This document shows positions 8,231-17,544 of a stretch of DNA of 64,000 nt, piece by piece. A program made the position numbers and the translations under genes. The DNA comes from Microbacterium sorbitolivorans (GTDB taxonomy: Bacteria; Actinomycetota; Actinomycetes; Actinomycetales; Microbacteriaceae): NCBI RefSeq assembly GCF_003327285.1, contig NZ_KZ848474.1, positions 372,001 to 436,000 on the forward strand, written 5' to 3'. Under the pieces are notes generated by a model that was not told the DNA's origin, ran no database searches, and saw only the letters and a program-made list of their open reading frames with translations. Every line of letters begins with the position of its first letter. The stretch's first letter is position 1.

Positions 8231-9328
8231 TCAGCTGGCGGACGCGATCCGTGCAGCGATGCTGTCGCCGATCTGGTCGGTCGAGCGGATGCCGACGTCT
8301 TGCCGATGCTCGATGTCGAGGTCGACGGCGGCACGGATGCGCTGTCCCGCAACCGGCAGACCGACATGGTCGAGAAGCATCGCGGCCGACAGGATCGCGG
8401 CGGTCGGGTCCGCGAGCTGCTTGCCGGCGATGTCGGGCGCCGATCCGTGGACGGGCTCGAACATCGAGGGGAACCGATCATCGGGGTTGATGTTGCCGGA
8501 GGCCGCGAGCCCGATGCCGCCCGTGATCGCACCCGCGAGGTCGGTGAGGATGTCACCGAAGAGGTTGTCCGTGACGATGACGTCGAAACGCTCCGGATGC
8601 TGCACGAGGTGAATGGTCGCAGCATCCACGTGCAGGTAGTCGACCGTGACATCGGGGTACTCGGCCGAGACATCGGCCTGCACCTGTGCCCACAACGCGC
8701 CGGAGTGGACGAGCACATTGTTCTTGTGCACGACCGTCAGGCGCTTGTCTCTGGTCCTAGCCAGATCGAAGGCGTAACGCAGCACGCGTTCGACTCCGAA
8801 CGCGGTGTTGACCGACACCTCCGTCGCGATCGCCTGAGCTGTGCCGCCGCGCACGAGCCCACCGGAGCCGGAATAGGCGCCCTCGGTCCCCTCGCGCACG
8901 ATGACGAAGTCCGCTCTGGCATCGCGGCCGAGCACGCTGCCGATGCCGGGGTGGATGCGGGCGGGGCGCAGGTTGACGTACTGGTCGAACGCGAAGCGCA
9001 GCCGCAGCAGCAGGCTCCGCTCGATGCTCACGCTCTCCAGCCGCGGGTCGCCCGGCACTCCCCCGACGGCGCCGAACAGGATCGCATCACTCTCGGCGAT
9101 CGCCTCGAGCGTCGCGTCGTGCAGCAGCTCCCCCGTTTCGAGGTAGTGGTCGGCGCCGAGCGTGAAGTCACGGTACGCGATCGACGCGTCCTCGAAAGCG
9201 ATCGCAGCATCCAGAGCCTTCTGCGCCTGGACTGTGACCTCGCGGCCGATGCCATCGCCGGCGATGACGGCGATATTGATAGTGGTGCTCACTGAAAAAG
9301 GGCCTTCCGGTGCGGATGCGGTGGACAT
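8231..9328 (-). CDS. Isocitrate/isopropylmalate dehydrogenase family protein (LeuB-like)
   Basis: NAD-dependent beta-decarboxylating dehydrogenase of 365 residues. It has the N-terminal IAVIAGDGIGREVTVQAQKAL, the substrate segment ERSLLLRLRFAFDQYVNLRP near 103-122, the catalytic VHKNNVL and the late FEPVHGSAPDIAGKQLADPTA near 295-315. These are the family's catalytic and nucleotide-binding motifs. Length and motifs match 3-isopropylmalate dehydrogenase, but no other leu genes are near. It is 6 bp from a sugar permease gene, so a role on a sugar-acid or tartrate/malate-type substrate is equally possible. A start about 10 residues later, at VSTTINIAVIAGDG, is also credible. Confidence 0.85.
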   Translation of the reverse strand: MSTASAPEGPFSVSTTINIAVIAGDGIGREVTVQAQKALDAAIAFEDASIAYRDFTLGADHYLETGELLHDATLEAIAESDAILFGAVGGVPGDPRLESVSIERSLLLRLRFAFDQYVNLRPARIHPGIGSVLGRDARADFVIVREGTEGAYSGSGGLVRGGTAQAIATEVSVNTAFGVERVLRYAFDLARTRDKRLTVVHKNNVLVHSGALWAQVQADVSAEYPDVTVDYLHVDAATIHLVQHPERFDVIVTDNLFGDILTDLAGAITGGIGLAASGNINPDDRFPSMFEPVHGSAPDIAGKQLADPTAAILSAAMLLDHVGLPVAGQRIRAAVDLDIEHRQDVGIRSTDQIGDSIAARIASAS

Positions 9329-9334
9329 GGGCGC

Positions 9335-10225
9335 TCAGCCCTTCTCGGCGCCGGCGGTGAGTCCACCGGTGAGAAGGCGCTCTGTCGCGAAGAAGAGGAT
9401 GACGATGGGCAACGTGAGAACCACCGAACCTGCCATGAGGACGGTCGCCGGCACCTCGACCGCACCCGACAGACGGGACAGCCCGAGCGAGACCGTCCAC
9501 TGTGCTGGGCGATCGACGAGGAAGAGCAAGGCGAACAGGAACTCGTTCCACGCGATCATGAAGACGAACAGGCCGGTCGCGATGATCGAGGGCAGCGACA
9601 GACGCAGGCTGATGCGTCGCATCACCCCGAATCGAGTCAGGCCGTCCATCAGGCCGGCCTCCTCAACGGAGACGGGCACGCTCTCGAGGTAATTGCGCAG
9701 CATGTAGATCGCGACGGGGATCGTCTGCGCGGCGTACACGAGGATGAGGCCGACCAGCGAACCGCGCAGACCGATACGGGTGAACACAGCGAACAACGGA
9801 ATCGCGATGATGATCGAGGGGAACAGGTACGCCGCGAGGAACAAAACGCTGATCTGCCGCCGCCCGAAGAACGGCAGGCGCGCGATGGCATAGGCACCCG
9901 GGATCGCGAGTGCCAGCGCGAGCAGCACGGAGCCTGCGGCGACGAAGCCGCTGTTCGCGATGAACGTGCCGAAGCCCTGCCCGCCCTCGGACGTCGGCAG
10001 CAGCACCTTGAGATAACTGGTCAGCGACAGCTCGTCGAACGTGAGCCACAGACGTGACGGGTCGCGGAGGAGATGCTCGATAGGACGCATCGACAGCACG
10101 AACATGTACCAGAACGGCAAGAGGCAGACGATGAGCAGGACGACGATCGTCATGGGCCGGGCGATCTTCAGCACGGCGCGCTGGATGGAGTCACTCGTCA
10201 GACGGGTGCGCACGGGGGTGGTCAT
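9335..10225 (-). CDS. Carbohydrate ABC transporter permease (MalG/CUT1 type)
   Basis: Inner-membrane permease of 296 residues starting at ATG 10225, which overlaps the stop of the other permease (ATGA). It has six predicted transmembrane segments, the first near residues 23-43, and the EAA loop EEAGLMDGLTRFGVMRRISLRLSLP around 200-224 that docks on the ATPase. The upstream extension of the open frame is only a shadow inside the neighbouring permease. No ATPase gene is in the cluster; CUT1 systems in actinobacteria often share a distant MsiK-like ATPase. Confidence 0.92.
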   Translation of the reverse strand: MTTPVRTRLTSDSIQRAVLKIARPMTIVVLLIVCLLPFWYMFVLSMRPIEHLLRDPSRLWLTFDELSLTSYLKVLLPTSEGGQGFGTFIANSGFVAAGSVLLALALAIPGAYAIARLPFFGRRQISVLFLAAYLFPSIIIAIPLFAVFTRIGLRGSLVGLILVYAAQTIPVAIYMLRNYLESVPVSVEEAGLMDGLTRFGVMRRISLRLSLPSIIATGLFVFMIAWNEFLFALLFLVDRPAQWTVSLGLSRLSGAVEVPATVLMAGSVVLTLPIVILFFATERLLTGGLTAGAEKG

Positions 10226-11232
10226 TCGAATCGGCTCCCGGACTTCTTGAGGATCGCGGCGTAGACACCGAGGGCGACGACGAGCAGTGCCGCGAGGACC
10301 AACGACTGCGCGGACGCCGCACCGACGTTCTGCTGCACTGTGAGCAGTTCGTACACCCGGATGCTGGCGACACCCGTGCCGGCGGCTCCACCGGTGAGCA
10401 GGAAGACACTGTCGAACTCGTTGAACGTCCAGATGGTGCGCAGGATCACTAGCACGCTCATCACCGGCAGGAGCTGAGGCAGAACGACGTGGATGAACTT
10501 CTGCCAGGGGGTCGTGCCGTCCACCAATGCGGCTTCTTCGATCTCGGCCGGGAGGGACTCCATGCGGGCCATGATGAACAGGAACGCGAACGGGAAGAAG
10601 CGCCAGATCTGGAAGGCGATCACCGTCAGCAGCGCGGTCGGCACGGGAATCTGGGCGCCGAGGATGCCGAGCATCCCCTCTTTCTGAGTGAGGAACGGGA
10701 TCGGGTCGGTCCACCCCAGCAGGTCACGGCCGACCGAGTTGACGATGCCGAACGATGGGTTGAGCATGATGCGCCACACGAAGGTGACGGCGACGACCGG
10801 GGCGATGTAGGGCAGCAGCATGCTCGCTCGGATGAATGTGCGCCCCCGGAACGGCTTGCGCAGTGCGAGCGCGGCGATGAGCCCGACGACGACAGAGCCG
10901 ATCACCGAGCCGGCGGTGAAGAGCACGGTGATCCACAGGCTCGACCAGAGCTCTTTCGACCCGAGCACCAGAGCGAGGTTCTCGAACGTAAACGCCTCGA
11001 ACAGTCCCTGCGAGCCGATGTTCACCAGGCGCAGTTTCTGGAACGCGATGACGAACGACCATGCGAGCGGCAGGAACACCATCACGACGACGACGAGGAG
11101 GGTCGGCGCCACGAGGATGAGTCCGTCACGGGCATCTCGGCGGGTGAGACCGTCGCGCTTCGAGCGCGCGCGGGTGGCTCGGGCTCCTGGGGGCTTCTGG
11201 CCGGGCAGCGCGGTCGTGGTCGTTGCGCTCAT
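10222..11232 (-). CDS. Carbohydrate ABC transporter permease (MalF/CUT1 type)
   Basis: Permease of 336 residues, partner of the MalG-like protein. A basic N-terminal tail (about 30 residues) precedes the first transmembrane helix at DGLILVAPTLLVVVVMVFLPLAWSFVIA. The EAA loop is EEAALVDGTTPWQKFIHVVLPQL near residues 231-253. It lies 87 bp after the binding-protein gene, with a GC-rich hairpin between them, which fits higher expression of the binding protein than of the permeases. The substrate is unknown. Confidence 0.92.
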   Translation of the reverse strand: MSATTTTALPGQKPPGARATRARSKRDGLTRRDARDGLILVAPTLLVVVVMVFLPLAWSFVIAFQKLRLVNIGSQGLFEAFTFENLALVLGSKELWSSLWITVLFTAGSVIGSVVVGLIAALALRKPFRGRTFIRASMLLPYIAPVVAVTFVWRIMLNPSFGIVNSVGRDLLGWTDPIPFLTQKEGMLGILGAQIPVPTALLTVIAFQIWRFFPFAFLFIMARMESLPAEIEEAALVDGTTPWQKFIHVVLPQLLPVMSVLVILRTIWTFNEFDSVFLLTGGAAGTGVASIRVYELLTVQQNVGAASAQSLVLAALLVVALGVYAAILKKSGSRFE

Positions 11233-11275
11233 CTCAGCTCCTTCTTCTGTCGTCGTCTGGGTTGCGTGCGGTCAC

Positions 11276-11311
11276 GGGTCGGCACGAAGCATTCAGGCTC
11301 CGCGCCGACCC
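11276..11311 (-). terminator. Intercistronic hairpin in the sugar ABC operon
   Basis: GGGTCGGC (11276-11283) pairs exactly with GCCGACCC (11304-11311) between the binding-protein stop and the MalF-like start. There is no T-run, so it more likely acts as a partial terminator or mRNA 3'-end stabiliser, a common device that keeps binding protein in excess. Confidence 0.45.
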
Positions 11312-11319
11312 GCTGATGA

Positions 11320-12711
11320 TCAGCCGCCGAGGCCGGACTTGATCTGCTCGGCCTTGTCGGTTGCACTCACCAGGGCATCATCGAGCGATCCACCCGATGC
11401 GATGAGATCGGAGAAGAGCGTCGGCAGAACCCGCTGGGTCGTCATGGCTCCGGCCAGGCCACCCTGACCTTCCGTCATTCCCCAGCGCACGATGTCCTTC
11501 GTTGCACCGACGACCGTGTCCAGCACCTCGGGCGAGTACAGCGCGCTCAGCTTCTCACGCGTATCCACGCCCGTCTCGAGGTCAGCCCAGCCATCGACGT
11601 ACTCGGTCGAGCCCGGCTCGGCCCCGGTACGCACGGGGATCTTGCCCTCCGGAGCGACCGAGATCCAGTCGGTGTACGAGTCGCTCATCAACCAGCTCAC
11701 GAGGTCTTTCGTGATGGGAGCAGCGTCCCGCATGATGGCGAACGAGACGACCTCGCCGTAGGTGGCTGGGCTGGAGGCGTCGGGGCCCTGGAGGCCGCCG
11801 ACGACACCGGTGTTGTTCGCGAGCCAACGCGGGTCCGCAGCGCACTGATCGCATGTCGGGAGTGCGTCGTTGCGCAGGCCGGCCAGTTCATCGAGGAGGA
11901 ACGACGACCACACGACCATGGCGGCCTGGCCGGCGAAGTAGCTGGCACGCGTCGTCGCGGTGTCCTGCTCGCCAGCGACCGAGTACTTGCTCATCAGATC
12001 GGTGTACAGGCCGAATGCGGTCTTGCAGTTGTCGCTGTCAAGTGCGAGGTCGCCCTTGCCGTTGACCAGTTGGCAGTCATTGGACAATCCGAAGCTCTCG
12101 ATCGTCTGCGAGGTGAACTGCTCCGCGGCCGACGTGGCAGCGGAGATACCGGCGACGCCGTTGCCGTTGAGCTTCTTGGCTGCCTCTAGCACCGAGGGGT
12201 AATCCGTCGGAGCATCAAGACCCGCGGCCTTGAACAGGTCGGTGCGGTAGAAGAGCATCAGCGGGAACGCATCGCTCGGAACGGCGAGCTGCGTGTCACC
12301 GGAGCGGGTCAGGTCGAGTGCTGCCTTGTTGAACGTGCCAGCGTCGAGCTTCTTGACCACTTCCGCCGCCGCTTCGGTGTCGAGCAGATCGTCGTTCGCG
12401 AACTGGTGAACGTTCGAGAGCGGGAGCGCGGAGACAAGATCGGGCAGCTCATTCGCGGCGGCTGCGGCCGTCAGGGCGCTGGAGAGCTGGTCTTCGGCGA
12501 TCGGGACGAGCTCGTAGTCGACATCGTCGGAGGCGGAGAATGCATCGAGCATCTTCTCCTGGGCCTGAAGGCGGTCCGGCTTGTCTTCGATGGTCCAGAT
12601 GGTGAGCTTCGAATCCTTCTGCGGCTTGGCGCCTGTATCGCTCGCACAGCCGGCGAGGCTGAGCGCGACGACCACGGCGGATGCTGTGAGCGCCATCAAT
12701 CGTGAGTGCAT
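11320..12711 (-). CDS. Sugar ABC transporter substrate-binding lipoprotein
   Basis: Extracellular solute-binding protein family 1, 463 residues. A signal peptide of about 21 residues ends in the lipobox SLAGC with Cys22. The mature chain opens with SKLTIWTIEDKPDRLQAQEKML, the first strand and helix of this fold, and contains the PSDAFPLMLFYRTDLFKAAGL segment near residue 123 typical of CUT1 receptors. It is first in the operon with the two permeases and the LeuB-like gene, divergent from the Gfo/Idh and LacI genes. Confidence 0.93.
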   Translation of the reverse strand: MHSRLMALTASAVVVALSLAGCASDTGAKPQKDSKLTIWTIEDKPDRLQAQEKMLDAFSASDDVDYELVPIAEDQLSSALTAAAAANELPDLVSALPLSNVHQFANDDLLDTEAAAEVVKKLDAGTFNKAALDLTRSGDTQLAVPSDAFPLMLFYRTDLFKAAGLDAPTDYPSVLEAAKKLNGNGVAGISAATSAAEQFTSQTIESFGLSNDCQLVNGKGDLALDSDNCKTAFGLYTDLMSKYSVAGEQDTATTRASYFAGQAAMVVWSSFLLDELAGLRNDALPTCDQCAADPRWLANNTGVVGGLQGPDASSPATYGEVVSFAIMRDAAPITKDLVSWLMSDSYTDWISVAPEGKIPVRTGAEPGSTEYVDGWADLETGVDTREKLSALYSPEVLDTVVGATKDIVRWGMTEGQGGLAGAMTTQRVLPTLFSDLIASGGSLDDALVSATDKAEQIKSGLGG

Positions 12712-12950
12712 GGTGTCTCCTTTGACAAGCTGCTGGTCTGGTGAGGGCGGGTGACTGCCGGGCGGCGGTCATGCACCGGGCCCCTCGAAGTTTACACGTG
12801 GCATCCGATGAGTCAAGAACTGATTTCTACTATTGATTTTCCGCATATAAACGGCGAGCAGCACAGAGTTGCTTCGAAGAAACTTTTACCGTTACGCTAT
12901 CCGTGGACAGGGACGTCCCCTGCTGATTGATCACCTCTAAGGACCAGCGC
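12712..12950. promoter_or_regulatory. Divergent promoter region of the sugar cluster
   Basis: This 239-bp gap separates the divergent binding-protein and Gfo/Idh genes. It holds a conspicuously AT-rich core at about 12785-12900, unlike the surrounding coding DNA, as expected for back-to-back promoters. A LacI-family regulator is encoded in the rightward unit and is the natural candidate to act here. I could not find a convincing palindromic LacI operator. Confidence 0.45.
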
Positions 12951-14150
12951 ATGAGTTTCTCTATGGGCATCGTCGGTGCCGGACAGTTCTCCGGCAGCTT
13001 TGCCAGTTTGTTCAAGCTCCACCCGGGCGTATCCCGGGTGTACGTCACCGATCTACTGCCGGATCGAGCACAGGCGCTCACGGATCAGTTCGACCTCGAC
13101 GGCACGTATCCCTCCTTCGAAGCGCTGCTCGAAAGCGACGTCGATGCGGTCGGCATCTTCACCCAGCGCTGGACCCACGGCCCGCTCGTCGTGCAGGCGC
13201 TTCGCGCCGGAAAGCACGTCTACTCGGCGGTGCCGATGGCCATCAGCCGTGACGAGATCGCCGAGATCATCAAGGCCGTTGAAGAGACCGGCCTGACGTA
13301 CATGATGGGCGAGACCAGCTACTACAACCCCGCGACCGTCTTCGCGCGCGGCAAGATCGCCGAGGGCGCGTTCGGCCGACTCGTGTACGCCGAGGGCGAC
13401 TACATGCACGACATGGACCTGGGCTTCTACAAGGCGTACCAGCACTCGGGCGGCGAGAACTGGCAGTCCACGGCCAGCTACCCTCCGATGCTTTACCCCA
13501 CGCACGCGATCGGCGGTGTGCTCGGCGCGTGGCAGACCCACGCGGTCAGCGTCAGCTGCGTCGGAATCCGTGACACGCTCGGCGACGGCGTATTCGACCG
13601 CTCCATCAGCGCGTTCGACAACGACTTCTCGAACCAGAGCGCCCTGTTCGAGCTCGCGGACGGCGGCGCCATGCGCACGAACGAGATGCGCCGAGTCGGG
13701 TACCCGTCGAAGATCCGCGAGTCCCGGTTCCGCTTCTTCGGCACCGACGCCAGCTTCGAGCAGCTCGCCCGGCAGTCGGTGTGGCAGAACAAGCGCGACT
13801 TCGAAGACGTGACGGAGCTGCTGCAGACGCAGCGGACGCTCTCGACGACCGACCGCGCCCTCGAACACGTCGACCCCGATCTGCGCGACGCATTCGTCTC
13901 CGGTCACGCGCCGGTGCACGACCGATCGAACCTCCCCGCCGAATACGAGGGGCTGCCGAACGGCCACGAGGGAAGCCACCACTTCCTCGCCGACGAGTTC
14001 GTCAGCGCCGTCAACGCGCGCAGACTGCCCTCGGTCAATGCCTGGGTCGCGGCTCGCTTCACGCTGCCGGGCATCGTCGCGAACGAATCGGCTCGCCAGG
14101 GTGGCGCACGCCTCGTGATCGAGGACTTCGGAGACGCTCCGACCGCCTGA
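12951..14150 (+). CDS. Gfo/Idh/MocA family oxidoreductase
   Basis: NAD(P)-dependent sugar or sugar-alcohol dehydrogenase family, about 399 residues. ATG at 12951 is chosen because AAGGA lies 8 bp upstream; an earlier in-frame start at 12927 has no such site. The Rossmann motif is FSMGIVGAGQFSG, followed by EALLESDVDAVGIFTQRWTHGPLVVQALRAGKHVYSAVPMA, the cofactor-binding strands with a KHVYSAVP variant of the EKP motif in which the usual catalytic Lys position reads Ala. That change makes a dehydrogenase role less certain. It likely acts on the sugar imported by the divergent transporter. Confidence 0.88.
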   Translation: MSFSMGIVGAGQFSGSFASLFKLHPGVSRVYVTDLLPDRAQALTDQFDLDGTYPSFEALLESDVDAVGIFTQRWTHGPLVVQALRAGKHVYSAVPMAISRDEIAEIIKAVEETGLTYMMGETSYYNPATVFARGKIAEGAFGRLVYAEGDYMHDMDLGFYKAYQHSGGENWQSTASYPPMLYPTHAIGGVLGAWQTHAVSVSCVGIRDTLGDGVFDRSISAFDNDFSNQSALFELADGGAMRTNEMRRVGYPSKIRESRFRFFGTDASFEQLARQSVWQNKRDFEDVTELLQTQRTLSTTDRALEHVDPDLRDAFVSGHAPVHDRSNLPAEYEGLPNGHEGSHHFLADEFVSAVNARRLPSVNAWVAARFTLPGIVANESARQGGARLVIEDFGDAPTA

Positions 14151-14164
14151 ACCCGCATCGTCCG

Positions 14165-14196
14165 CGCCCCGCGTGCCACAATGGCGTCGCGGGGCG
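14165..14196 (+). terminator. Hairpin between oxidoreductase and LacI genes
   Basis: CGCCCCGCG (14165-14173) pairs exactly with CGCGGGGCG (14188-14196), with further CCA/TGG pairing inside. It follows the oxidoreductase stop by 14 bp and lacks a clear T-run, so termination may be partial before the regulator gene. Confidence 0.5.
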
Positions 14197-14239
14197 TGGC
14201 GCATTCACGGCCGGCGGTCGAAGGAAACGAGACAACCAC

Positions 14240-15244
14240 ATGGTGGAGCAAAAGACTGAGGGTGCGCGGCGCCGCGTGACGCGTGAAGACGTCGCGCGAC
14301 TGGCGCAGGTCAGCGTTCCCGTCGTCAGTTACGTTCTCAACGACGGCCCCAAGAACGTCTCGCCTGCCACCAGAGACCGCGTGCTCGACGCGGTCGATCG
14401 TCTCGGATACAAGCCCAACGCGGCCGCACGGGCGCTGCGCAGAGGACGCAGCGATCTGCTCGGGTTCATCGTTCCGAGCATCGCGAACCCGCTCTTCGCC
14501 TCGTTCGCGTTGGAAGTCGAGCGGGCCGCGGCAGCGAGGAAGGCCACGGTGATCACGGTGAGCGCCCGGGCCGGTCAGGTCGGAGTTGCGCTCGAGCGGC
14601 TCGCGTCGCACCAGGTCGATGCCGTGCTCGTCGCCACCGGCCTGCACTCGGCGGATGTCGCCGCCGTGGAGCGGTCGGGGCTGAAGGCCGTGCTGCTCAA
14701 TCAACCGAGTTCGGTGCCTGGCATGCCGACATTCTCGATCGATCTGTACGGTGGTGTCCGCGCGGCGGTGACCCATCTCATCGATCGCGGTCATGCCCGG
14801 ATCGCGTATCTCGGACCAGCAGACGGCGACCCCCGCCGATATTCGGGATGGGCAGACGCGATGACATCGCGCGATCTCACGCTCGGCCCCCACATCCCCG
14901 CGGACTTCAGCCGCACCTCCGGCCGCGAAGCGATCGATCAGCTGCTCGAACTCCCCGAGCGACCGACCGCGATCTTCGCCAGTTCTGACCAGATCGCGAT
15001 CGGTGCACTGCTGGGGTTGCACAGAGCGGGCATCCACGTTCCGAACGAGATCGCCGTGGCATCCTTCGACGACTCTCCCGACGCACAGTTCACGTGGCCT
15101 CCGCTCACTGCGGTGCATCAGCCGCTACGGGAGATGGCAGAAGACGCGCTCGAACTGATCGTGTCCGGAACCGGGCCCACCGAGCGGATGTACGACGCTC
15201 AGCTCGTGGTGCGCGAGAGCACGATCGGCGCCCCGGGCGTCTGA
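14240..15244 (+). CDS. LacI family transcriptional regulator
   Basis: DNA-binding repressor of 334 residues. The N-terminal helix-turn-helix is VTREDVARLAQVSVPVVSYVLND at about residues 13-35, with the hinge helix ATRDRVLDAVDRLGYKPNAAARALR after it. The rest is a periplasmic-binding-like sensor domain with the typical TAIFASSDQIAIGALLGLHRAGIHVP near 249-274. The start ATG at 14240 has AAGGA about 14 bp upstream. It probably controls the adjacent sugar transporter and oxidoreductase; the effector is unknown. It converges on the MFS gene, overlapping it by 46 bp at the 3' ends. Confidence 0.92.
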   Translation: MVEQKTEGARRRVTREDVARLAQVSVPVVSYVLNDGPKNVSPATRDRVLDAVDRLGYKPNAAARALRRGRSDLLGFIVPSIANPLFASFALEVERAAAARKATVITVSARAGQVGVALERLASHQVDAVLVATGLHSADVAAVERSGLKAVLLNQPSSVPGMPTFSIDLYGGVRAAVTHLIDRGHARIAYLGPADGDPRRYSGWADAMTSRDLTLGPHIPADFSRTSGREAIDQLLELPERPTAIFASSDQIAIGALLGLHRAGIHVPNEIAVASFDDSPDAQFTWPPLTAVHQPLREMAEDALELIVSGTGPTERMYDAQLVVRESTIGAPGV

Positions 15245-16575
15245 TCGGACGCACTCGTCGCGCCGCCTCTGCGGAACGGCCAACCCACGGAATCCATGTC
15301 CGTTCCTCGGGTCTCCTTCATCACGAGCGCCCCCACGATGGCGAGCGCCGCGAGGACCGATGTCCACACCCAGAAGACCCACGACGCCCCGATCTGCCCC
15401 GTCCAGGTCAACAGGTACGGTGCGGTTCCGCCGAAGACTGCAACCGAGATCGACGTGCCGATCGCAACGCTGGTCGCGCGGATGCGAGTGGGGAAGAGCT
15501 CGGAGATCAAGGCGGGATACATTCCGGCACCCATCGCCCAGATGCTCATGCCGGCCGCTTGAGCGACGAAGAGGGTCCAGGGCTGATCGCTGATGAGTTG
15601 CGACAGCGGATAGAAGAACAGGATGGCCGAAACACCGAAGGCGATCGCCAGCGGCCTGCGTCCGATCCGATCCGAGAGCGCACCCCAGCCGATGAGCGCG
15701 ACGATCGCGACGGCTTGTGCGCACAGACTCGCGGTGAAGGCAGCAGTGGGGTCCATCCCACGGTCGGCGATGGCGAATGAGGATGCGAAGATCGCCCAGA
15801 CGTAGTACGCGCAGTTGTGTCCACAGGCCAGAAGGATGACGAGCATGCTGGCGGCGACGCGGCGGCCCTTGGTCCACACGACGCCATCGCGCGAGGTGTC
15901 GCCGGTCGAAGGTTCCGCCTGCACGGCCTGGAACTCCTCCGTCTCGGCAGCGTTGCGACGCAGGAACAGAACGACAAGACCGAAGAGGGCACCGATAACG
16001 AAACCAAGACGCCACCCCCATTCCGCCACCGCGGCCTGGCCGATCGCGGCGTTGAAGCCCGCGCCGAGCACCGTGGCGAACATGACGCCGACCGTCACGC
16101 CGACGAAGACCGAGCTCGACCAGAGTCCGCGTCGAGCGGCGGGCGCGATCTCGGATACGTAGGTGTAGGAGACTCCGGACTCACCGCCGTGCGCGAACCC
16201 CTGGAGGAGTCTGGCGATGACGAGAAGTACGGAGGCCCAGACGCCGATCGACGCGAAGTCGGGGATGAGCGCGATCATCAGGCTCGACACGGACATGGTG
16301 CTGATGGTGGCGACAAGGACGAACCTGCGTCCGAGACGGTCCGCGAGCCGACCGAAGTACAGGGCACCGATGGGTCGTGCGAGGAACCCGACCGCGAACA
16401 CGGCAAGAGTGGCCAGAAGCGCGGATGCCGGGTCAGCACTGTCGAACAGGTGTGTGGCGAGGTAGGTGGAGAAGACCGCGTAGATGGTCCAATCGAACCA
16501 CTCGAGGATGTTCCCCATTGCTGCAGCGCGCAATGAGCGGCGCTGCACCGGAGTGGTGGTTGTCTGGTCAAGCAT
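15199..16575 (-). CDS. MFS transporter, metabolite:H+ symporter (MHS) type
   Basis: Twelve-segment major facilitator of 458 residues. It has the MHS N-terminal pattern AAAMGNILEWFDWTIYAVFSTYLA and the loop 2-3 signature FGRLADRLGRR near 74-84, with the matching GALSDRIGRR later. The closest families are KgtP/ProP/ShiA-like symporters of organic acids. It is the last gene of the aldoxime dehydratase - LysR - nitrilase operon, 24 bp after the nitrilase, so it may move the acid product or a precursor. It overlaps the convergent LacI gene. Confidence 0.9.
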   Translation of the reverse strand: MLDQTTTTPVQRRSLRAAAMGNILEWFDWTIYAVFSTYLATHLFDSADPASALLATLAVFAVGFLARPIGALYFGRLADRLGRRFVLVATISTMSVSSLMIALIPDFASIGVWASVLLVIARLLQGFAHGGESGVSYTYVSEIAPAARRGLWSSSVFVGVTVGVMFATVLGAGFNAAIGQAAVAEWGWRLGFVIGALFGLVVLFLRRNAAETEEFQAVQAEPSTGDTSRDGVVWTKGRRVAASMLVILLACGHNCAYYVWAIFASSFAIADRGMDPTAAFTASLCAQAVAIVALIGWGALSDRIGRRPLAIAFGVSAILFFYPLSQLISDQPWTLFVAQAAGMSIWAMGAGMYPALISELFPTRIRATSVAIGTSISVAVFGGTAPYLLTWTGQIGASWVFWVWTSVLAALAIVGALVMKETRGTDMDSVGWPFRRGGATSASDQTPGAPIVLSRTTS

Positions 16576-16599
16576 GTCGTTTCTTCCGTTCTCGGGTGG

Positions 16600-17544
16600 T
16601 CAAACTGCGGGGGTGAGTGATCGCTCCTCGAGGACCACCGGTGTGCGGCTGGACGTGTCGACGTGGAGTGCAAAGAGGTCAGGACGGGCGTAGTGACCGA
16701 CGGCGTCGAAGTCGAAGCTCATCCGCACGACCTCGGCCGGATCCACCTCCGCGTAGAGGATCGTCTCCTCGTCGTAGACGGGCCCGGCGAGAACGTCGCC
16801 CCGCGGCGAGATGATCGCGCTGCCACCGCGCATGAGGATGTCGTCGGGCTCGACGCCGAACGCGGGATCGTAGTCGTCGGGGAAGTCGGAGCGTCGCATC
16901 ACCTGGCATGCCGAGAGCACGTGGCACCGGCCCTCGAGCGCGATGTGCGTGATCGTCGGCAGCCATGAGTCTCTATCGTCGGCGGTCGGAGCGCAGTAGA
17001 CCTCCACGCCCTGGGCGTACATCGCGGCACGCAGGAGGGGCATGTAGTTCTCCCAGCAGATGACGGCGCCGAGGCGGCCAGCCGGGCTGTCGACGGCCTG
17101 GAGCGTCGATCCATCGCCGAATCCCCACATGAGCCGTTCGGTTCCTGTCGGCATCACTTTCCGATGCTTGCCGACGATCCGACCGTGTTCGTCGATGTAG
17201 ACGACCGTGCAATAGAGCGTGCGCCCGTCTTGTTCGACGACTCCGAGCACGACGAAAATCGAACGCTCCGCTGCTGCTTCGGCGATGCGGGCCACTTCCG
17301 GCCCATCGACGCGGACGGCGCCGCACCAGTACCGCTCGAACTCGTCGCGTGCTTGCTCGGTGCGACGCCCGATCGGGCTCTCGAAGCGCAACCCCTTCGG
17401 ATAGGTTCCGACGAATGCCTCCGGAAAGACGAGCAGCTGTGCGCCGGCGTCCGCTGCCTCGTTGACGAGGCCGACCGCCTTCTCGGCCGTCGCGCTCGGG
17501 TCGAACGCGACGGAACCGGCCTGTACTACTGCCACGCGGGTCAT
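16600..17544 (-). CDS. Nitrilase (carbon-nitrogen hydrolase)
   Basis: Hydrolyses nitriles to carboxylic acid and ammonia. From ATG 17544, preceded by AAGGAGC, the protein has 314 residues, normal for nitrilases. The catalytic triad is visible: Glu42 (VFPEAFVGTYPKG), Lys129 (KHRKVMPTGTER) and Cys163 (VICWENYMPLLR); the second Glu of CWEN also fits. HRKVMPTGTERLMWG is typical of the aryl- and arylacetonitrilase branch. The start overlaps the LysR stop (ATGA), so it is translationally coupled to it and co-transcribed with the aldoxime dehydratase that makes its substrate. Confidence 0.93.
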   Translation of the reverse strand: MTRVAVVQAGSVAFDPSATAEKAVGLVNEAADAGAQLLVFPEAFVGTYPKGLRFESPIGRRTEQARDEFERYWCGAVRVDGPEVARIAEAAAERSIFVVLGVVEQDGRTLYCTVVYIDEHGRIVGKHRKVMPTGTERLMWGFGDGSTLQAVDSPAGRLGAVICWENYMPLLRAAMYAQGVEVYCAPTADDRDSWLPTITHIALEGRCHVLSACQVMRRSDFPDDYDPAFGVEPDDILMRGGSAIISPRGDVLAGPVYDEETILYAEVDPAEVVRMSFDFDAVGHYARPDLFALHVDTSSRTPVVLEERSLTPAV

